Shown here: piece after piece, positions 1-8,498 of the stretch
Layout: every line of letters begins with the position of its first letter
How positions within the stretch are numbered: position 1 is the first letter of the stretch
DNA from: Bremerella sp. TYQ1
GTDB taxonomy: Bacteria; Planctomycetota; Planctomycetia; Pirellulales; Pirellulaceae
Assembly (NCBI RefSeq): GCF_020150455.1
Contig: NZ_CP083740.1
Location: 4,960,001 to 5,024,000 of the forward strand
DNA length: 64,000 nt
Direction of reading: 5' to 3'
Translations under genes and position numbers: made by a program
The notes under the pieces: generated by a model
Told to the model about the DNA's origin: nothing
Database searches by the model: none
What the model saw: the letters and a program-made list of their open reading frames with translations, nothing else

Positions 1-1613
1 TCGTAGAAGTCCTTATTCCGGGCAATAAGCTGCTCGTGATCGTCCGCGGTATAGAAGAAGCCGCCAGCTTCGTGATCGTAAAAGTGCTTAATCGCCGTGT
101 CGATGAGTTCCTGCGATTGCTTGAGCCATTCGGTTTCCAACGTTGCTTCATACAATGCGAACAAGGCCGAAGCGAGGTAAACGTAATCGTCCAAATAGGC
201 TGGCAGTTTCGCGGCACCATGTCGGTAGGTATGCAGCAAACGGCCGGTGTCGTCTTGCATCGAATTCATAACGAATCGTGCGGCCTGTTTGGCGGCTTCG
301 ATGTAACGAGGCTCTGCAAATGCGGCTCCTGCTTTGGCGAACGCCTCGATCATCAGGCCGTTCCAACTCGCGAGAATTTTGTCGTCTTTCCCCGGACGAA
401 TGCGACGGCAACGTGCGTTGAAGAGGACTTCGCGAGCTTTGTTCATTTCGTCGCGCAGTTCATCTTCGGTCGTCTGAAAGTCGCGAGCATACTCGGCAAA
501 TGGTTTCTTCAAACGAGGAATATTGTTTCCTTCGAAGTTGCCTGACTCGGTGATGTCGTAGACGCGACGAAAGCGTTCCGCGACCATTGTGTCACCTAGT
601 AACTCGTCGACTTCATGGGGCGTCCAAACATAGAACTTGCCTTCTTCCCCTTCGCTGTCGGCATCTTCGGTGCTGTGGAAACCTCCTTGCTCGTCGGTCA
701 TGTCACGCAAGATATAATCGCAAGATTCCCTCGCGACTCGTGCATAGCTGGCATCGCCGGTCAGGCGGTATGCGTCGACGTAGTTGCTGACAAGCAGAGC
801 ATTGTCGTACAACATTTTCTCGAAGTGAGGAACTAGCCAATAGGTATCGACACTGTACCGAGCGAACCCGCCGCCGAGGTGATCGTAGATGCCACCCATC
901 GCCATTTTGTCGAGGGTAGTCGTCACCATCGTGAGAAGTTTTTCTTCCTGCGTATCAACAAACTGCCGCAGCAAAAGATCGACATTCATCGTGTGCGGAA
1001 ATTTGGGAGCGGAACCAAAGCCGCCATGTTGCGGATCGAACGATTGCTCCATCTGCCGAATCGCAAGCGGTAGTGCGTCTGGCGAAATTGACGAAGACTC
1101 GCTTGTGCCAGAGCCGATCTGCTGTAGTCGCTCCGTGAGAAGTCTCGATTGCTGGAACGCCATGTCCCGTTTGTTTTGCCAGGCATCGATTACTGCCTTC
1201 AACACTTGATCGAACCCTGGCATGCCGCGCATGGCAGTTGGCGGCCAGTAGGTTCCGCCAAAGAACGGCATCAACTCAGGCGTCAGGAACACCGACATCG
1301 GCCAGCCTCCTTGCCCGGTGAGTAGCTGCACGGCGTTCATATAAATTTGATCGAGGTCAGGGCGTTCTTCGCGGTCGACTTTGATGCAGACGAAGTGCTC
1401 GTTCAGAAAGTCGGCGATCTCTTGTGACTCGAAGCTTTCATGCTCCATCACGTGACACCAGTGGCACGCCGAATACCCGATGGAAAGAAAGATCGGCTTT
1501 TCTTCCTGCTTCGACTTTTCGAGAGCTTCTGGTCCCCAGGGAAACCAATCAACAGGATTGTTGGCATGCTGTAAGAGATAGGGACTCGATTCTTGGGCGA
1601 GACGGTTCGGCAT
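1..1613 (-). CDS. DUF255 thioredoxin-domain protein (YyaL/SPATA20 family), 3' end outside window
   Basis: The minus-strand reading frame starts at the ATG complementary to 1611-1613 and runs off the left edge, so about 537 residues are visible of a family that is usually near 680-700. The N-terminus reads [20 protein letters not shown], a signature of the DUF255 family, followed by a thioredoxin-like segment with SACHWCHVM (cysteines about 50 and 53) and DREERPDLD. The known family has an N-terminal thioredoxin fold followed by an alpha/alpha six-barrel resembling N-acylglucosamine epimerases; its biochemical role is poorly defined. It sits upstream of panB on the same strand but is separated from it by 53 bp, and no functional link is apparent. 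The family assignment is secure; the function is not known. Confidence 0.9.
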   Translation of the reverse strand, partial: MPNRLAQESSPYLLQHANNPVDWFPWGPEALEKSKQEEKPIFLSIGYSACHWCHVMEHESFESQEIADFLNEHFVCIKVDREERPDLDQIYMNAVQLLTGQGGWPMSVFLTPELMPFFGGTYWPPTAMRGMPGFDQVLKAVIDAWQNKRDMAFQQSRLLTERLQQIGSGTSESSSISPDALPLAIRQMEQSFDPQHGGFGSAPKFPHTMNVDLLLRQFVDTQEEKLLTMVTTTLDKMAMGGIYDHLGGGFARYSVDTYWLVPHFEKMLYDNALLVSNYVDAYRLTGDASYARVARESCDYILRDMTDEQGGFHSTEDADSEGEEGKFYVWTPHEVDELLGDTMVAERFRRVYDITESGNFEGNNIPRLKKPFAEYARDFQTTEDELRDEMNKAREVLFNARCRRIRPGKDDKILASWNGLMIEAFAKAGAAFAEPRYIEAAKQAARFVMNSMQDDTGRLLHTYRHGAAKLPAYLDDYVYLASALFALYEATLETEWLKQSQELIDTAIKHFYDHEAGGFFYTADDHEQLIARNKDFY

Positions 1614-1666
1614 GATCCGTACTCCTTCCGCGCGACGTGCGCCGCACTGTTAAGTTGGCGATGGGT

Positions 1667-2476
1667 TTAGCGGAACGACTGAGCCTGGCCGGGGAACTCG
1701 CCCGACCGAACTTCGTCGCAATATTGCCGCACGGCGTTGGTAATTGTTTCGCCGATGTTGGCGTATTGCTTCACAAACTTGGGGACGTGCCCTTCAGTTA
1801 AACCGAGCATGTCGTTTAGAACGAGAACCTGGCCGTCGCATTCTTTTCCGGCACCGATTCCGATGGTCGGAATGTCCAGCATGGCCGTGATTTCGGCGGC
1901 GTCGGTTTGCGGAATGCATTCCAGAACGATGCTAAACGCTCCGGCGTCTGCGGCGGCCTTTGCGTCGTTAATAAGTCGATCGCGATCGCGTTGAACGCGG
2001 TAACCTCCCATTTGGTGAACTAGTTGCGGCCGAAGGCCAATGTGGGCCATGACGGGAATTCCCGCGTTAACCAAGCCCGAGATCACCTCGGCTTGGTCAG
2101 CACCACCTTCAAGTTTGACCGCTTGAGCTCCGGTTTCCTTGAGGATTCGCCCGGCGTTGCGAATGGCTTCATGTACGCCCAAAAGGTTTGATGGGAAGGG
2201 CATATCGACAATTACTAGCGCATTAGATACTGCCCTGGTGACCATCTCGGCATGGTAAATCATCTCGTCCAGCGTAACGGGAATGGTTGAATCGTGTCCT
2301 TGAACGACCATCGATAGCGTGTCGCCGACCAAAATGGCGTCGATGCCGGCCTGATCGACCAAACGAGCCATCGGATAGTCGTAAGCCGTTACGACGCTTA
2401 GCTTTTTGCCTTCTGACTTGCAGGCAACGAACTGAGGGACGGTAAGACGCGATTTGCCGCGCGGTGGGGTGGACAT
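1667..2476 (-). CDS. panB: 3-methyl-2-oxobutanoate hydroxymethyltransferase (ketopantoate synthase)
   Basis: This enzyme transfers a hydroxymethyl group from 5,10-methylenetetrahydrofolate to 2-oxoisovalerate, the first committed step of pantothenate and coenzyme A synthesis, in the cytoplasm. The protein shows TAYDYPMARLVDQAGID, then ILVGDTLSMVVQGHDST (metal and substrate loop), MAHIGLRPQ and GIGAGKECDGQVLVLNDMLG, all diagnostic of PanB. A longer frame is open to 2704, but the ATG at 2476 gives 269 residues, the normal family length, and the conserved region begins right after it, so that start was chosen. The extension upstream has no family similarity. No panC or panD lies nearby in the window. 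Confidence 0.95.
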   Translation of the reverse strand: MSTPPRGKSRLTVPQFVACKSEGKKLSVVTAYDYPMARLVDQAGIDAILVGDTLSMVVQGHDSTIPVTLDEMIYHAEMVTRAVSNALVIVDMPFPSNLLGVHEAIRNAGRILKETGAQAVKLEGGADQAEVISGLVNAGIPVMAHIGLRPQLVHQMGGYRVQRDRDRLINDAKAAADAGAFSIVLECIPQTDAAEITAMLDIPTIGIGAGKECDGQVLVLNDMLGLTEGHVPKFVKQYANIGETITNAVRQYCDEVRSGEFPGQAQSFR

Positions 2477-2748
2477 CTGCCTGGGCCTTTTTGCATTGCA
2501 AGTATTGAACCTGTCAGCACTTATTTTCACCGTACACTGTTCAACCGGCAACCGCCAAAGGGTGAAGACTTGCTCAACGCTCGTTAAAAAGAAGGTGTAC
2601 GCTTGTGCATGTTTTGCGTATAATGGAGTAATCTGCCCGAGCATTCTTTGCTGACGGGAAAAAATTGGCTTTTCGCCTCTCGAATCGTTATCCTGAAGAC
2701 ACAACAGCCTTCCTCGCTTTTCCTTCTCCCGATTTGGTCAGGACTTCC

Positions 2749-3579
2749 ATGCATCGCCAAATTGCTTGTCTTAGCAAAGCCGCCCTCTTTTCACTGGCGG
2801 TCGTTACTTTCGCAATCCCCGTTAATGCTCAAAACCCGAATCAGCCTCAGCAGGGGATGCCCAACTTCCAAGGCCGACCAGGGCAGAAACAGGAAAAGAC
2901 CAATCTGACCGGCACGCTCACCGCGGCAGCGGCTCCGCTGATCAAATTGAAGCCGGAAAAGGGCAACCAGGAATGGACGATTCGCGTCGATTCCAAGCCG
3001 GAAGAAATCGTCGTCCGCGGCGAAGCAGAAAAAGGCTGGGTCAAGCCAGGCATGTTCGTGCACTTCGATGCGACGCTCGACAAGAAAGGCGTCGGTCAAT
3101 CTCCCGTAAGCGAAGTCAGCGTCTTCACGCCTACGCCGCAGTTGGAATTGGGCGTCACCGAAAATGGTGCGTTGCCTGACTTCTCTGCCGTTGGGTCAGA
3201 AGAAGAGCCTGCCGAGAAGTCGGACGAAGAGGTCTCGAAGTTTACTGTCGTCGGTCGACTCTCAGGCGTCGCTCGTGACGGCAAGTGGAGCGTCACCGCT
3301 GGCCGCGCCAAAGTCACCGTCGAAGTGGCCGAAGATGCAAAGATCAGCGTCGAATTGCCAGACCCTCGATTGATCAGCATGGGTGACACCGTCAAAGGCA
3401 CCGTCTACTATTACAACCAAGGCGTTGGTGTCATGAAAGGCGAAGTCGAAGTCGAAGCAGCCAAGCCATTCGCCGCTCCGGAAGACCCACGCGAAGCACG
3501 CCGCAATCGCCGCAGTCGAGACAAAGAAGACAACGCGCCCGTCAACCCGGCGGAAGCGAAGAGTATATTCGATATGTAG
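2749..3579 (+). CDS. Secreted protein of unknown function
   Basis: The frame is open from 2665, but the ATG at 2749 begins a good Sec signal peptide (MHRQIACLSKAALFSLAVVT, with probable cleavage after VNAQ), so that start was chosen; it gives 276 residues. After the signal comes a Gln/Pro/Gly-rich linker and then two beta-rich segments that look related to each other: TGTLTAAAAPLIKLK about residues 48-62, and VVGRLSGVARDGKWSVTAG further on. The C-terminus is charged (REARRNRRSRDKED). I do not recognise a named domain. It is transcribed divergently from panB and is followed by a clear terminator, so it is probably a single-gene unit. The location is likely periplasmic or extracellular. Confidence 0.75.
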   Translation: MHRQIACLSKAALFSLAVVTFAIPVNAQNPNQPQQGMPNFQGRPGQKQEKTNLTGTLTAAAAPLIKLKPEKGNQEWTIRVDSKPEEIVVRGEAEKGWVKPGMFVHFDATLDKKGVGQSPVSEVSVFTPTPQLELGVTENGALPDFSAVGSEEEPAEKSDEEVSKFTVVGRLSGVARDGKWSVTAGRAKVTVEVAEDAKISVELPDPRLISMGDTVKGTVYYYNQGVGVMKGEVEVEAAKPFAAPEDPREARRNRRSRDKEDNAPVNPAEAKSIFDM

Positions 3580-3625
3580 TAGCCACCCAGCATCTCAAAA
3601 GGATGCTCGGCCAGGTGAACCGGAG

Positions 3626-3655
3626 GGGGAGGTCGTTACGACCTCCCCTTTTTTT
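3626..3655 (+). terminator. Rho-independent terminator
   Basis: A 10-bp perfect stem (GGGGAGGTCG at 3626-3635 with CGACCTCCCC at 3639-3648) closes a 3-nt loop and is followed by seven T residues. It lies about 45 bp after the stop codon of the secreted protein gene at 2749-3579. Confidence 0.9.
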
Positions 3656-3779
3656 ATGCGCCATACAGCGGCCCAATCCGCGTCGATGCCCAAGCAAAGC
3701 CGAGCAAAATTCACCCCAAATCAGCATGCCGCCATCACCAAAGTGTCCAACACGCCAACCACCCACGATCGCAAATTCA

Positions 3780-3793
3780 ACGTAGGGTGCGTC
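3780..3793 (+). repeat. Left arm of 14-bp inverted repeat
   Basis: ACGTAGGGTGCGTC, repeated exactly in inverted orientation at 5136-5149. The two arms enclose the hypothetical gene pair 3963-4964. The motif resembles short intergenic repeats that recur in planctomycete genomes, so it may be either the edge of an island or just two copies of a common repeat. Confidence 0.7.
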
Positions 3794-3840
3794 TCGACGA
3801 ACCAGCCCAAGTAAACGCTTGTCTCAACTAAACTCGCAGC

Positions 3841-3885
3841 AGCGAAAACAAGCGTGCAATCAGACCGCCGCAGATCTGCATTGAG
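3841..3885 (+). repeat. Diverged direct repeat, copy 1
   Basis: A 45-bp stretch starting AGCGAAAAC with core GTGCAATCAG; about two thirds of positions match the copy at 5669-5714 in the same orientation when aligned by eye without gaps. Confidence 0.45.
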
Positions 3886-3962
3886 TCGTAGCACGATTTG
3901 GTCGTAGAAGGTGTTCACGTTGGGGTTTTTAATTCAATCGTCAGGACAGCGAAACCGAGGTT

Positions 3963-4310
3963 TTATCCGTAGACGTATTTGACAGGGTTTTGGTCGAAAT
4001 CAACATCGCAGTTGATTATGCTCGCATCAAAAAAGCGAAGGATAAGGCGGCCATCTTCGCGGCGTTCACTTGCTGGATCAAAGATCGCATTGATCATTTG
4101 AGTGCCATCCCAGTTCACAACTTGAACGTTAGTAAGATCACGCTCTTTGTCTGCAGCGATAACCCAAGCCGGAGATTCACCCTTGGAAAGTAGCTCAAGT
4201 AAATTGTCACGAGTTCGTACTTGAATAGTGAGTTTAGGCACGGCGGAAGACTTTCTCTTGTGTGTTTTCAGGGAACGAGCAACCAATAGATTTTCAATCT
4301 TCGTTTCCAA
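3963..4310 (-). CDS. Hypothetical protein, 115 aa, partner of the 4320-4964 gene
   Basis: The product starts METKIENLLVARSL and has a basic N-terminus, then a compact alpha/beta-looking region ending in CDVDFDQNPVKYVYG. I do not recognise a family. It starts only 9 bp after the stop of the upstream gene 4320-4964 on the same strand, so the two are almost certainly co-transcribed, and their products may work together. It lacks a signal peptide or membrane segment, so it is probably cytoplasmic. Its codons are richer in A/T than those of the neighbouring housekeeping genes, and both genes lie between inverted 14-bp repeats, which suggests acquisition by transfer. Confidence 0.65.
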   Translation of the reverse strand: METKIENLLVARSLKTHKRKSSAVPKLTIQVRTRDNLLELLSKGESPAWVIAADKERDLTNVQVVNWDGTQMINAIFDPASERREDGRLILRFFDASIINCDVDFDQNPVKYVYG

Positions 4311-4319
4311 GGAGCAAAG

Positions 4320-4964
4320 TTATAGCGTATTGGTTCTATTTCGGAAGGCTCGAATCGCGTCTATCATTTCGGGGATCTCGCCCAAGCCTGCCCAGGATTT
4401 TGGTACTAAGAACATGTTTTTTGGATGCATGAAACGCATGAAATGTTCCTTGAGTATCGAGATTTTAATTTCTCTTAGATCACACTGCTTTTTGAGGCCA
4501 ATCGGCTCAATATGCGCTAATTTCCAACCGACTCGATTCAGGTTTTCTGTCCTGCTAAGAGAGTAGCGATACGTGGCGCGGTTGCGCTCTATTGATTTGA
4601 GGATCATTGCCACAGGGATTCGGTCGGCATTGATTAATTCCTGAATCTCATTGATCGTCGGACATTTACCCTGCAACGCAAGAGAATACACCCATTGTGC
4701 AGGGCTGTTGTCAACAGGAATCAATTTGCGACCTGACGTATGAACAACAACTTGTCCGCGGCCAACGGATGCTTTGCGGATGAACAAGGGAAGATTGGAG
4801 TCGGCAATCCAACTTAGAATTAGCTGTTCCCATAATGTCTCGAACGTGGCATCTGGCGTTGGACGTAGTGTAGAACTAGCCCATGCACCTGCAAATTTCT
4901 TAAGTGGGCTGAGTAGGTCGTCGGATAGCAACTTGGGACAAGTAGGTAGTTGCTGAGTTTCCAC
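4320..4964 (-). CDS. Hypothetical protein, 214 aa, possible HNH-like nuclease fold
   Basis: The start METQQLPTCPKLLSDDLL at 4964 is the first ATG of the frame. The C-terminal half contains GWKLAHIEPIG (about residues 146-156) followed some 27 residues later by RFMHPKNMFLVPKSWAGLGE. The order His-Ile, then Asn in a short helix-like segment, resembles the beta-beta-alpha metal finger of HNH endonucleases, but a full motif is not present and this is inference only. A tetratricopeptide-free, soluble protein is expected. It forms a two-gene unit with 3963-4310 and sits inside the repeat-bounded patch. If the nuclease reading is wrong, it is simply an orphan accessory protein. Confidence 0.6.
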   Translation of the reverse strand: METQQLPTCPKLLSDDLLSPLKKFAGAWASSTLRPTPDATFETLWEQLILSWIADSNLPLFIRKASVGRGQVVVHTSGRKLIPVDNSPAQWVYSLALQGKCPTINEIQELINADRIPVAMILKSIERNRATYRYSLSRTENLNRVGWKLAHIEPIGLKKQCDLREIKISILKEHFMRFMHPKNMFLVPKSWAGLGEIPEMIDAIRAFRNRTNTL

Positions 4965-5135
4965 TGTAGAGGCTTTCGTGGTTTAGATATTTGATCGATT
5001 GATAGTCGTACAACCTGAATTATTTAAACATGGATGAAAAGATTACGGGTGCTTAATTTAATACACTAGGTGTGTTCATTTGTATTCTAATCAGGCGTTT
5101 TTGGTCGAATCGTTAGTAAAGCATTATTTGTCCTC

Positions 5136-5149
5136 GACGCACCCTACGT
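5136..5149 (-). repeat. Right arm of 14-bp inverted repeat
   Basis: GACGCACCCTACGT, the exact reverse complement of 3780-3793. It lies 172 bp upstream of the start of the 4320-4964 gene and just beyond the stop of the RraB-like gene. Confidence 0.7.
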
Positions 5150-5156
5150 CTCGTTA

Positions 5157-5582
5157 TCATTCTTCGATATCGAAAGTTTCGCTGGTCCATGAAATTTGTC
5201 GTTCGGCGTCGGTGAACTTCCAGGTCGAGAAAACGCAGGCGTACGATTCGGCTACGTCGCACATGAATTCGACCCAGGCGATGCCGCGTTCGGGGCTGAT
5301 GCCATCGACCGCGCAAGGGTAGATGGTTCCTTCCGCGTTCCAGTAATCCTTCTCTGGTCGTTCGATGACCGTCATGGTGTAGTTCTCGGACAACTGCTCC
5401 GCGAGATCCTCGACATCGGCTTCATCATTGCCGAAATGAAGGAAGTCGATCGTGAGAAGCGTTTCGTCGGTGACGCCGTCAGCCGACATCTGTTCGTGCA
5501 GAGCCTTCGCTTGGGCAATCCGGCGCTGCCGAATTCGGGCGTAGTAGTCAGTCCAAATCTGTTGGGGATCTTCCGTCATCAA
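5157..5582 (-). CDS. RraB-like domain protein
   Basis: A 141-residue soluble protein (MMTEDPQQIWTDYY...). The segment LLTIDFLHFGNDEADVEDLA followed by a YTMTVIERPEKDYW strand resembles the ferredoxin-like RraB fold (regulator of ribonuclease activity B), where a pattern of aromatic strand, Asp/Ala-rich helix and Gly/Tyr strand is typical. A second, beta-rich half (WVEFMCDVAESYACVFSTWK) is unassigned. In Gammaproteobacteria RraB inhibits RNase E, but RraB-like domains elsewhere are often of unknown role and occur among toxin-immunity genes. It is divergent from the SUKH gene that begins at 5817. The family call is tentative. Confidence 0.6.
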   Translation of the reverse strand: MMTEDPQQIWTDYYARIRQRRIAQAKALHEQMSADGVTDETLLTIDFLHFGNDEADVEDLAEQLSENYTMTVIERPEKDYWNAEGTIYPCAVDGISPERGIAWVEFMCDVAESYACVFSTWKFTDAERQISWTSETFDIEE

Positions 5583-5668
5583 TCAACCATTGCGATCTAA
5601 AAAACTCGTGGGGCTCGTTTCGCGGCAACATTGCTGCGAGACGTTTATCGCCACCCCAAACGCGCGGT

Positions 5669-5714
5669 AGCGAAAACCGATGTGCAATCAGGCCTTCCGC
5701 CATCTACATTAATG
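5669..5714 (+). repeat. Diverged direct repeat, copy 2
   Basis: Matches the copy at 3841-3885 (AGCGAAAAC, then GTGCAATCAG, then ATCT.CATT). It lies in the 234-bp gap between the divergent RraB-like and SUKH genes; nothing else is visible in that gap. Confidence 0.45.
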
Positions 5715-5816
5715 TCTATTAGAACGTATTTCGCTAAGACGTGTTGGTTCGCGTTGCCGTCAGCCCTCTGTTCTGCCACGCACTGAACAGGTTTTAGTTT
5801 TTAATAGGTAAACATC

Positions 5817-6536
5817 ATGCCGGAAGGGATTGTCGTTGAAGATCAGTTTCCTCGTTTGGACGAGGAGGTACTAACGAGAATTGAAGAGGTGCTTAACGAA
5901 CGTTTCGGCTACCCCACAATGCCGAGCGACTTCAAGGAATTCTTGTTAAAGCATAACGGGTGCCGGCTTACTGCTACGGAATCGGATGCCGAAGTTGGCA
6001 TCTCGATAGACGTTCCTTTTTTGGAAGAAGTGCCCGTGGCAGGCATTTTTGGCATTTGGCTGCCTCGTTTCGAAGGGCAGGTTCCGCTGCACGATGATTG
6101 GCCGGAGTTGTTCGCCTCCAACGAGAATTCCAAAGAAAACTTTGATGTTCTGCCAGACAAGATGATGTCGTTTGCCTACGAGCACCGCGACTCCGGCAGC
6201 CTGTTTGCGATGTCGGTCGATCCAAGAGACTATGGCATCGTCTATTTCTATTACGATCAGCACCTCTATTCCATCTTTGGTCAAAAGCGTTCGCAAGAGA
6301 TCTCCGGCGAGTGTTACTATGGCCGAGCGATGCGAGCCGTGCTGGAGAAACATGGCGTCGCCGAAAAGCAAATCAAGAGGTTCGAGGTCTACGGCGAAGT
6401 GAGCTTAAACAAGATAATGAACGACCCTGCTGAGCTTTCAGACGAATGCCTCTTTGAACTTGGTCGGGCCATGTTCATTCCGGTAGCTCCATCATTCGAT
6501 GCGTTCATGAACCGCTTGCAGAAACTTCACCGATAG
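5817..6536 (+). CDS. SMI1/KNR4 (SUKH) family protein
   Basis: 239 residues, soluble. The N-terminal region has the SUKH pattern: an initial helix (LDEEVLTRIEEVLNERFGY), then LPS-like MPSDFKEFLLKHNGCRLT, then a strand-rich region with GIFGIWLP. SUKH proteins are best known as immunity proteins against contact-dependent and polymorphic toxins, although many planctomycete copies are of unknown role. No toxin gene is adjacent here. The start at 5817 has no strong ribosome binding site but gives the standard family N-terminus. A stem-loop follows the stop codon. The fold assignment is likely; the role is inferred only from the family. Confidence 0.75.
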   Translation: MPEGIVVEDQFPRLDEEVLTRIEEVLNERFGYPTMPSDFKEFLLKHNGCRLTATESDAEVGISIDVPFLEEVPVAGIFGIWLPRFEGQVPLHDDWPELFASNENSKENFDVLPDKMMSFAYEHRDSGSLFAMSVDPRDYGIVYFYYDQHLYSIFGQKRSQEISGECYYGRAMRAVLEKHGVAEKQIKRFEVYGEVSLNKIMNDPAELSDECLFELGRAMFIPVAPSFDAFMNRLQKLHR

Positions 6537-6556
6537 GTGCCGGATGCCGAGCGTAA

Positions 6557-6590
6557 CAAGGGACGCGGCTTTACAGCTTCGCGTCCCTTG
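6557..6590. terminator. Stem-loop between convergent genes
   Basis: An 11-bp perfect stem (CAAGGGACGCG at 6557-6567 with CGCGTCCCTTG at 6580-6590). There is no long T-run on either side, so it may act as a weak or bidirectional terminator between the SUKH gene and the convergent sulfatase gene. Confidence 0.6.
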
Positions 6591-6616
6591 AAGAATTATT
6601 GAGTGGTGTCCTGGGG

Positions 6617-8152
6617 TTATTTGCCAGGAGCAGCCGGTGTACTGAGGGCTTCCAAGGCTTCGCCAACGGTGAATGTGGAAGGCTTCTGGCGAGGCGGAAA
6701 TTCCTTGAAGGTTTCCATCACGCGGGCAACTTCCTGTTGAACAGGGACGAGAACGTAGGCGCGGCGGTACCACCAGTCGTTGTAGTTCATCCCTTCGTCA
6801 CCGCGTTCGCCTGGATCGATCTTAAGATCGAAGAAGATAGGAGCACGTAGTGTGGTGAACGGATGTCGCCAGACATCGATGCCGGTCGCTTCCTGGATCA
6901 TGAAGTGGGCTTTGATTCGCTTGTCGCGGACAGCCAGTAGGTCGCCGTCGTCGCTGAAATACATGAATCCTGGGCGTGCACTTTTATCTGTCTTGCCGGC
7001 GAAGTAGTCTGATTGGTCGAAGCCATCGAGGTGGACTTTGTAGGTCTTGTCGCCAGCTTTATGGCCTTCGAGCAGCTTCTTCTTGATATCGGGTTCGCCT
7101 GCCGCGGTTAGCAGCGTTGGCATCCAATCTTCCCCAGCGACGAGATCGGTGAACTTACTGCCGGGTTCGACCGTGCCAGGCCAACGGATCAACGCCGGCA
7201 CGCGCCAGCCACCGTCCCAGTTCGTATTCTTTTCACCGCGGAATGGCGTTGACCCGGCATCCGGGAAAAGGCAAACCATCGGGCCGTTGTCGGTCGTGTA
7301 CACGACGATCGTGTTCTCGGCGATTCCAAGTTCGTCCACGTAGTCGAGCAGCTGTCCAACGATCGCGTCGTGTTCCACCATCCCGTCGGCGTAGAAGCCG
7401 AGACCTGTCTTGCCAGCAAACTTTTCGCCAACGTGCGTAAAGTTGTGCATGCGCGTCGTGTTGAACCAACAGAAAAATGGTTTGTCGGCCTTGGTCGCGC
7501 GATCGAGGAAGTCCTTCGCTTTGCCGAGAACTTCTTCATCGATGGTTTCCATTCGTTTCTTGGTGAGCGGTCCGGTGTCTTGAATCTTTCCGTCCGAGGT
7601 GCTGTGAATTACGCCACGGGGGCCATATTTCTTACGGAACTCAGGTGACTTCGGATAGTCTGCGTTCTCTGGCTCTTCCTCCGCATTGAGATGGTAGAGG
7701 TTACCGTAGAATTCGTCGAAGCCGTGGTTCGTCGGTAGGAACTCGTCCTTATCGCCGAGGTGGTTCTTACCGAATTGACCGGTCATGTAGCCAAGCGGTT
7801 TGAGTAGTTCGGCAATGGTCGGATCTTCAGGCTGAAGGCCTAAGTCGGCCCCTGGAAGGCCCACTTTCGACAGCCCCGTGCGGAACGGCATCTGCCCGGT
7901 GATGAAAGCGGACCGTCCGGCGGTACAGCTTTGCTGAGCATAGTAGCAAGTAAACTTGGCGCCTTCTTTCGCTAGTCGATCGATGTTAGGCGTTTCGTAA
8001 CCCATGAGCCCATCATTGAAAGAGCTAATGTTCCAGTAGCCGACGTCATCTCCGAAGATGATCAAGATATTCGGCTTCTCTGCCGCAGAAATGCTAGGTG
8101 TAAGAAACGCTATTAATACAAACGAGCTGAAGATCTGCAGAAGTGATCTCAT
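6617..8152 (-). CDS. Exported sulfatase (formylglycine-dependent)
   Basis: A type I sulfatase that hydrolyses sulfate esters, probably on algal polysaccharides or other sulfated glycans, outside the cytoplasm. The ATG at 8152 gives a signal peptide (MRSLLQIFSSFVLIAFLTPS, cleavage near ISAA); a longer frame to 8242 has no support. KPNILIIFGDDVGYW carries the metal-binding Asp pair, and C76-T-A-G-R80 is the formylglycine motif (C-x-A/P-x-R) that must be matured by a formylglycine-generating enzyme, which is not in this window. GKNHLGD and TTDNGPMV supply further active-site residues. Length 511 is normal. It is divergent from the serine-hydrolase-like gene at 8499. Confidence 0.93.
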   Translation of the reverse strand: MRSLLQIFSSFVLIAFLTPSISAAEKPNILIIFGDDVGYWNISSFNDGLMGYETPNIDRLAKEGAKFTCYYAQQSCTAGRSAFITGQMPFRTGLSKVGLPGADLGLQPEDPTIAELLKPLGYMTGQFGKNHLGDKDEFLPTNHGFDEFYGNLYHLNAEEEPENADYPKSPEFRKKYGPRGVIHSTSDGKIQDTGPLTKKRMETIDEEVLGKAKDFLDRATKADKPFFCWFNTTRMHNFTHVGEKFAGKTGLGFYADGMVEHDAIVGQLLDYVDELGIAENTIVVYTTDNGPMVCLFPDAGSTPFRGEKNTNWDGGWRVPALIRWPGTVEPGSKFTDLVAGEDWMPTLLTAAGEPDIKKKLLEGHKAGDKTYKVHLDGFDQSDYFAGKTDKSARPGFMYFSDDGDLLAVRDKRIKAHFMIQEATGIDVWRHPFTTLRAPIFFDLKIDPGERGDEGMNYNDWWYRRAYVLVPVQQEVARVMETFKEFPPRQKPSTFTVGEALEALSTPAAPGK

Positions 8153-8498
8153 GTTGTTTCCCCCGATTTCCTGGGTTGTTAAAAGACGAGAGTGTCTCGG
8201 AAATGCAGCTGGCAACTTTAAGTCTACGCCGCTGCTTGACACGCCGCAAACATTTGCATTTGCGGTTGGATTAAGATTCTGAGTTTGAAAATGCGTCGCG
8301 TTGTCTGTGATGTGATTGCGCTTTTTAGACGTACGCGATCGACAAAGCGTGATCGATAGTCACGTTACAAACGGGATAACCGTTCTTGGAATTGAACTTG
8401 AATCGCGGCAGGCGTTGGTCTGCACCGTGCTTATTTCGTGGAAGGGGTAGACTTGGCGAGTGGTCTTGGGGCGTGGCTTCTTTCAAAGGTAGAAAACG
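8153..8498. promoter_or_regulatory. Divergent intergenic region with inverted repeat
   Basis: 346 bp between the divergent sulfatase and serine-hydrolase-like genes, which must hold both promoters. A 7-bp inverted repeat CCGCAAA (8244-8250) / TTTGCGG (8259-8265) with an AT-rich centre could be an operator. A TTGACA hexamer lies just before it at 8236-8241, but I see no convincing -10 element. Confidence 0.35.

Larger units (their letters stand above)
3656..3962. other. Non-coding stretch with repeat fragments
   Basis: About 300 bp between the terminator and the next gene. The short frames here have no ribosome binding sites and no recognisable protein. It holds one 14-bp repeat arm (3780-3793) and one copy of a diverged direct repeat (3841-3885), described separately. 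It looks like degraded intergenic repeat DNA. Confidence 0.6.

Noticed and set aside
3721..3918. 65-aa minus-strand frame downstream of the first terminator
   Set aside because: Built from intergenic repeat sequence, no ribosome binding site.
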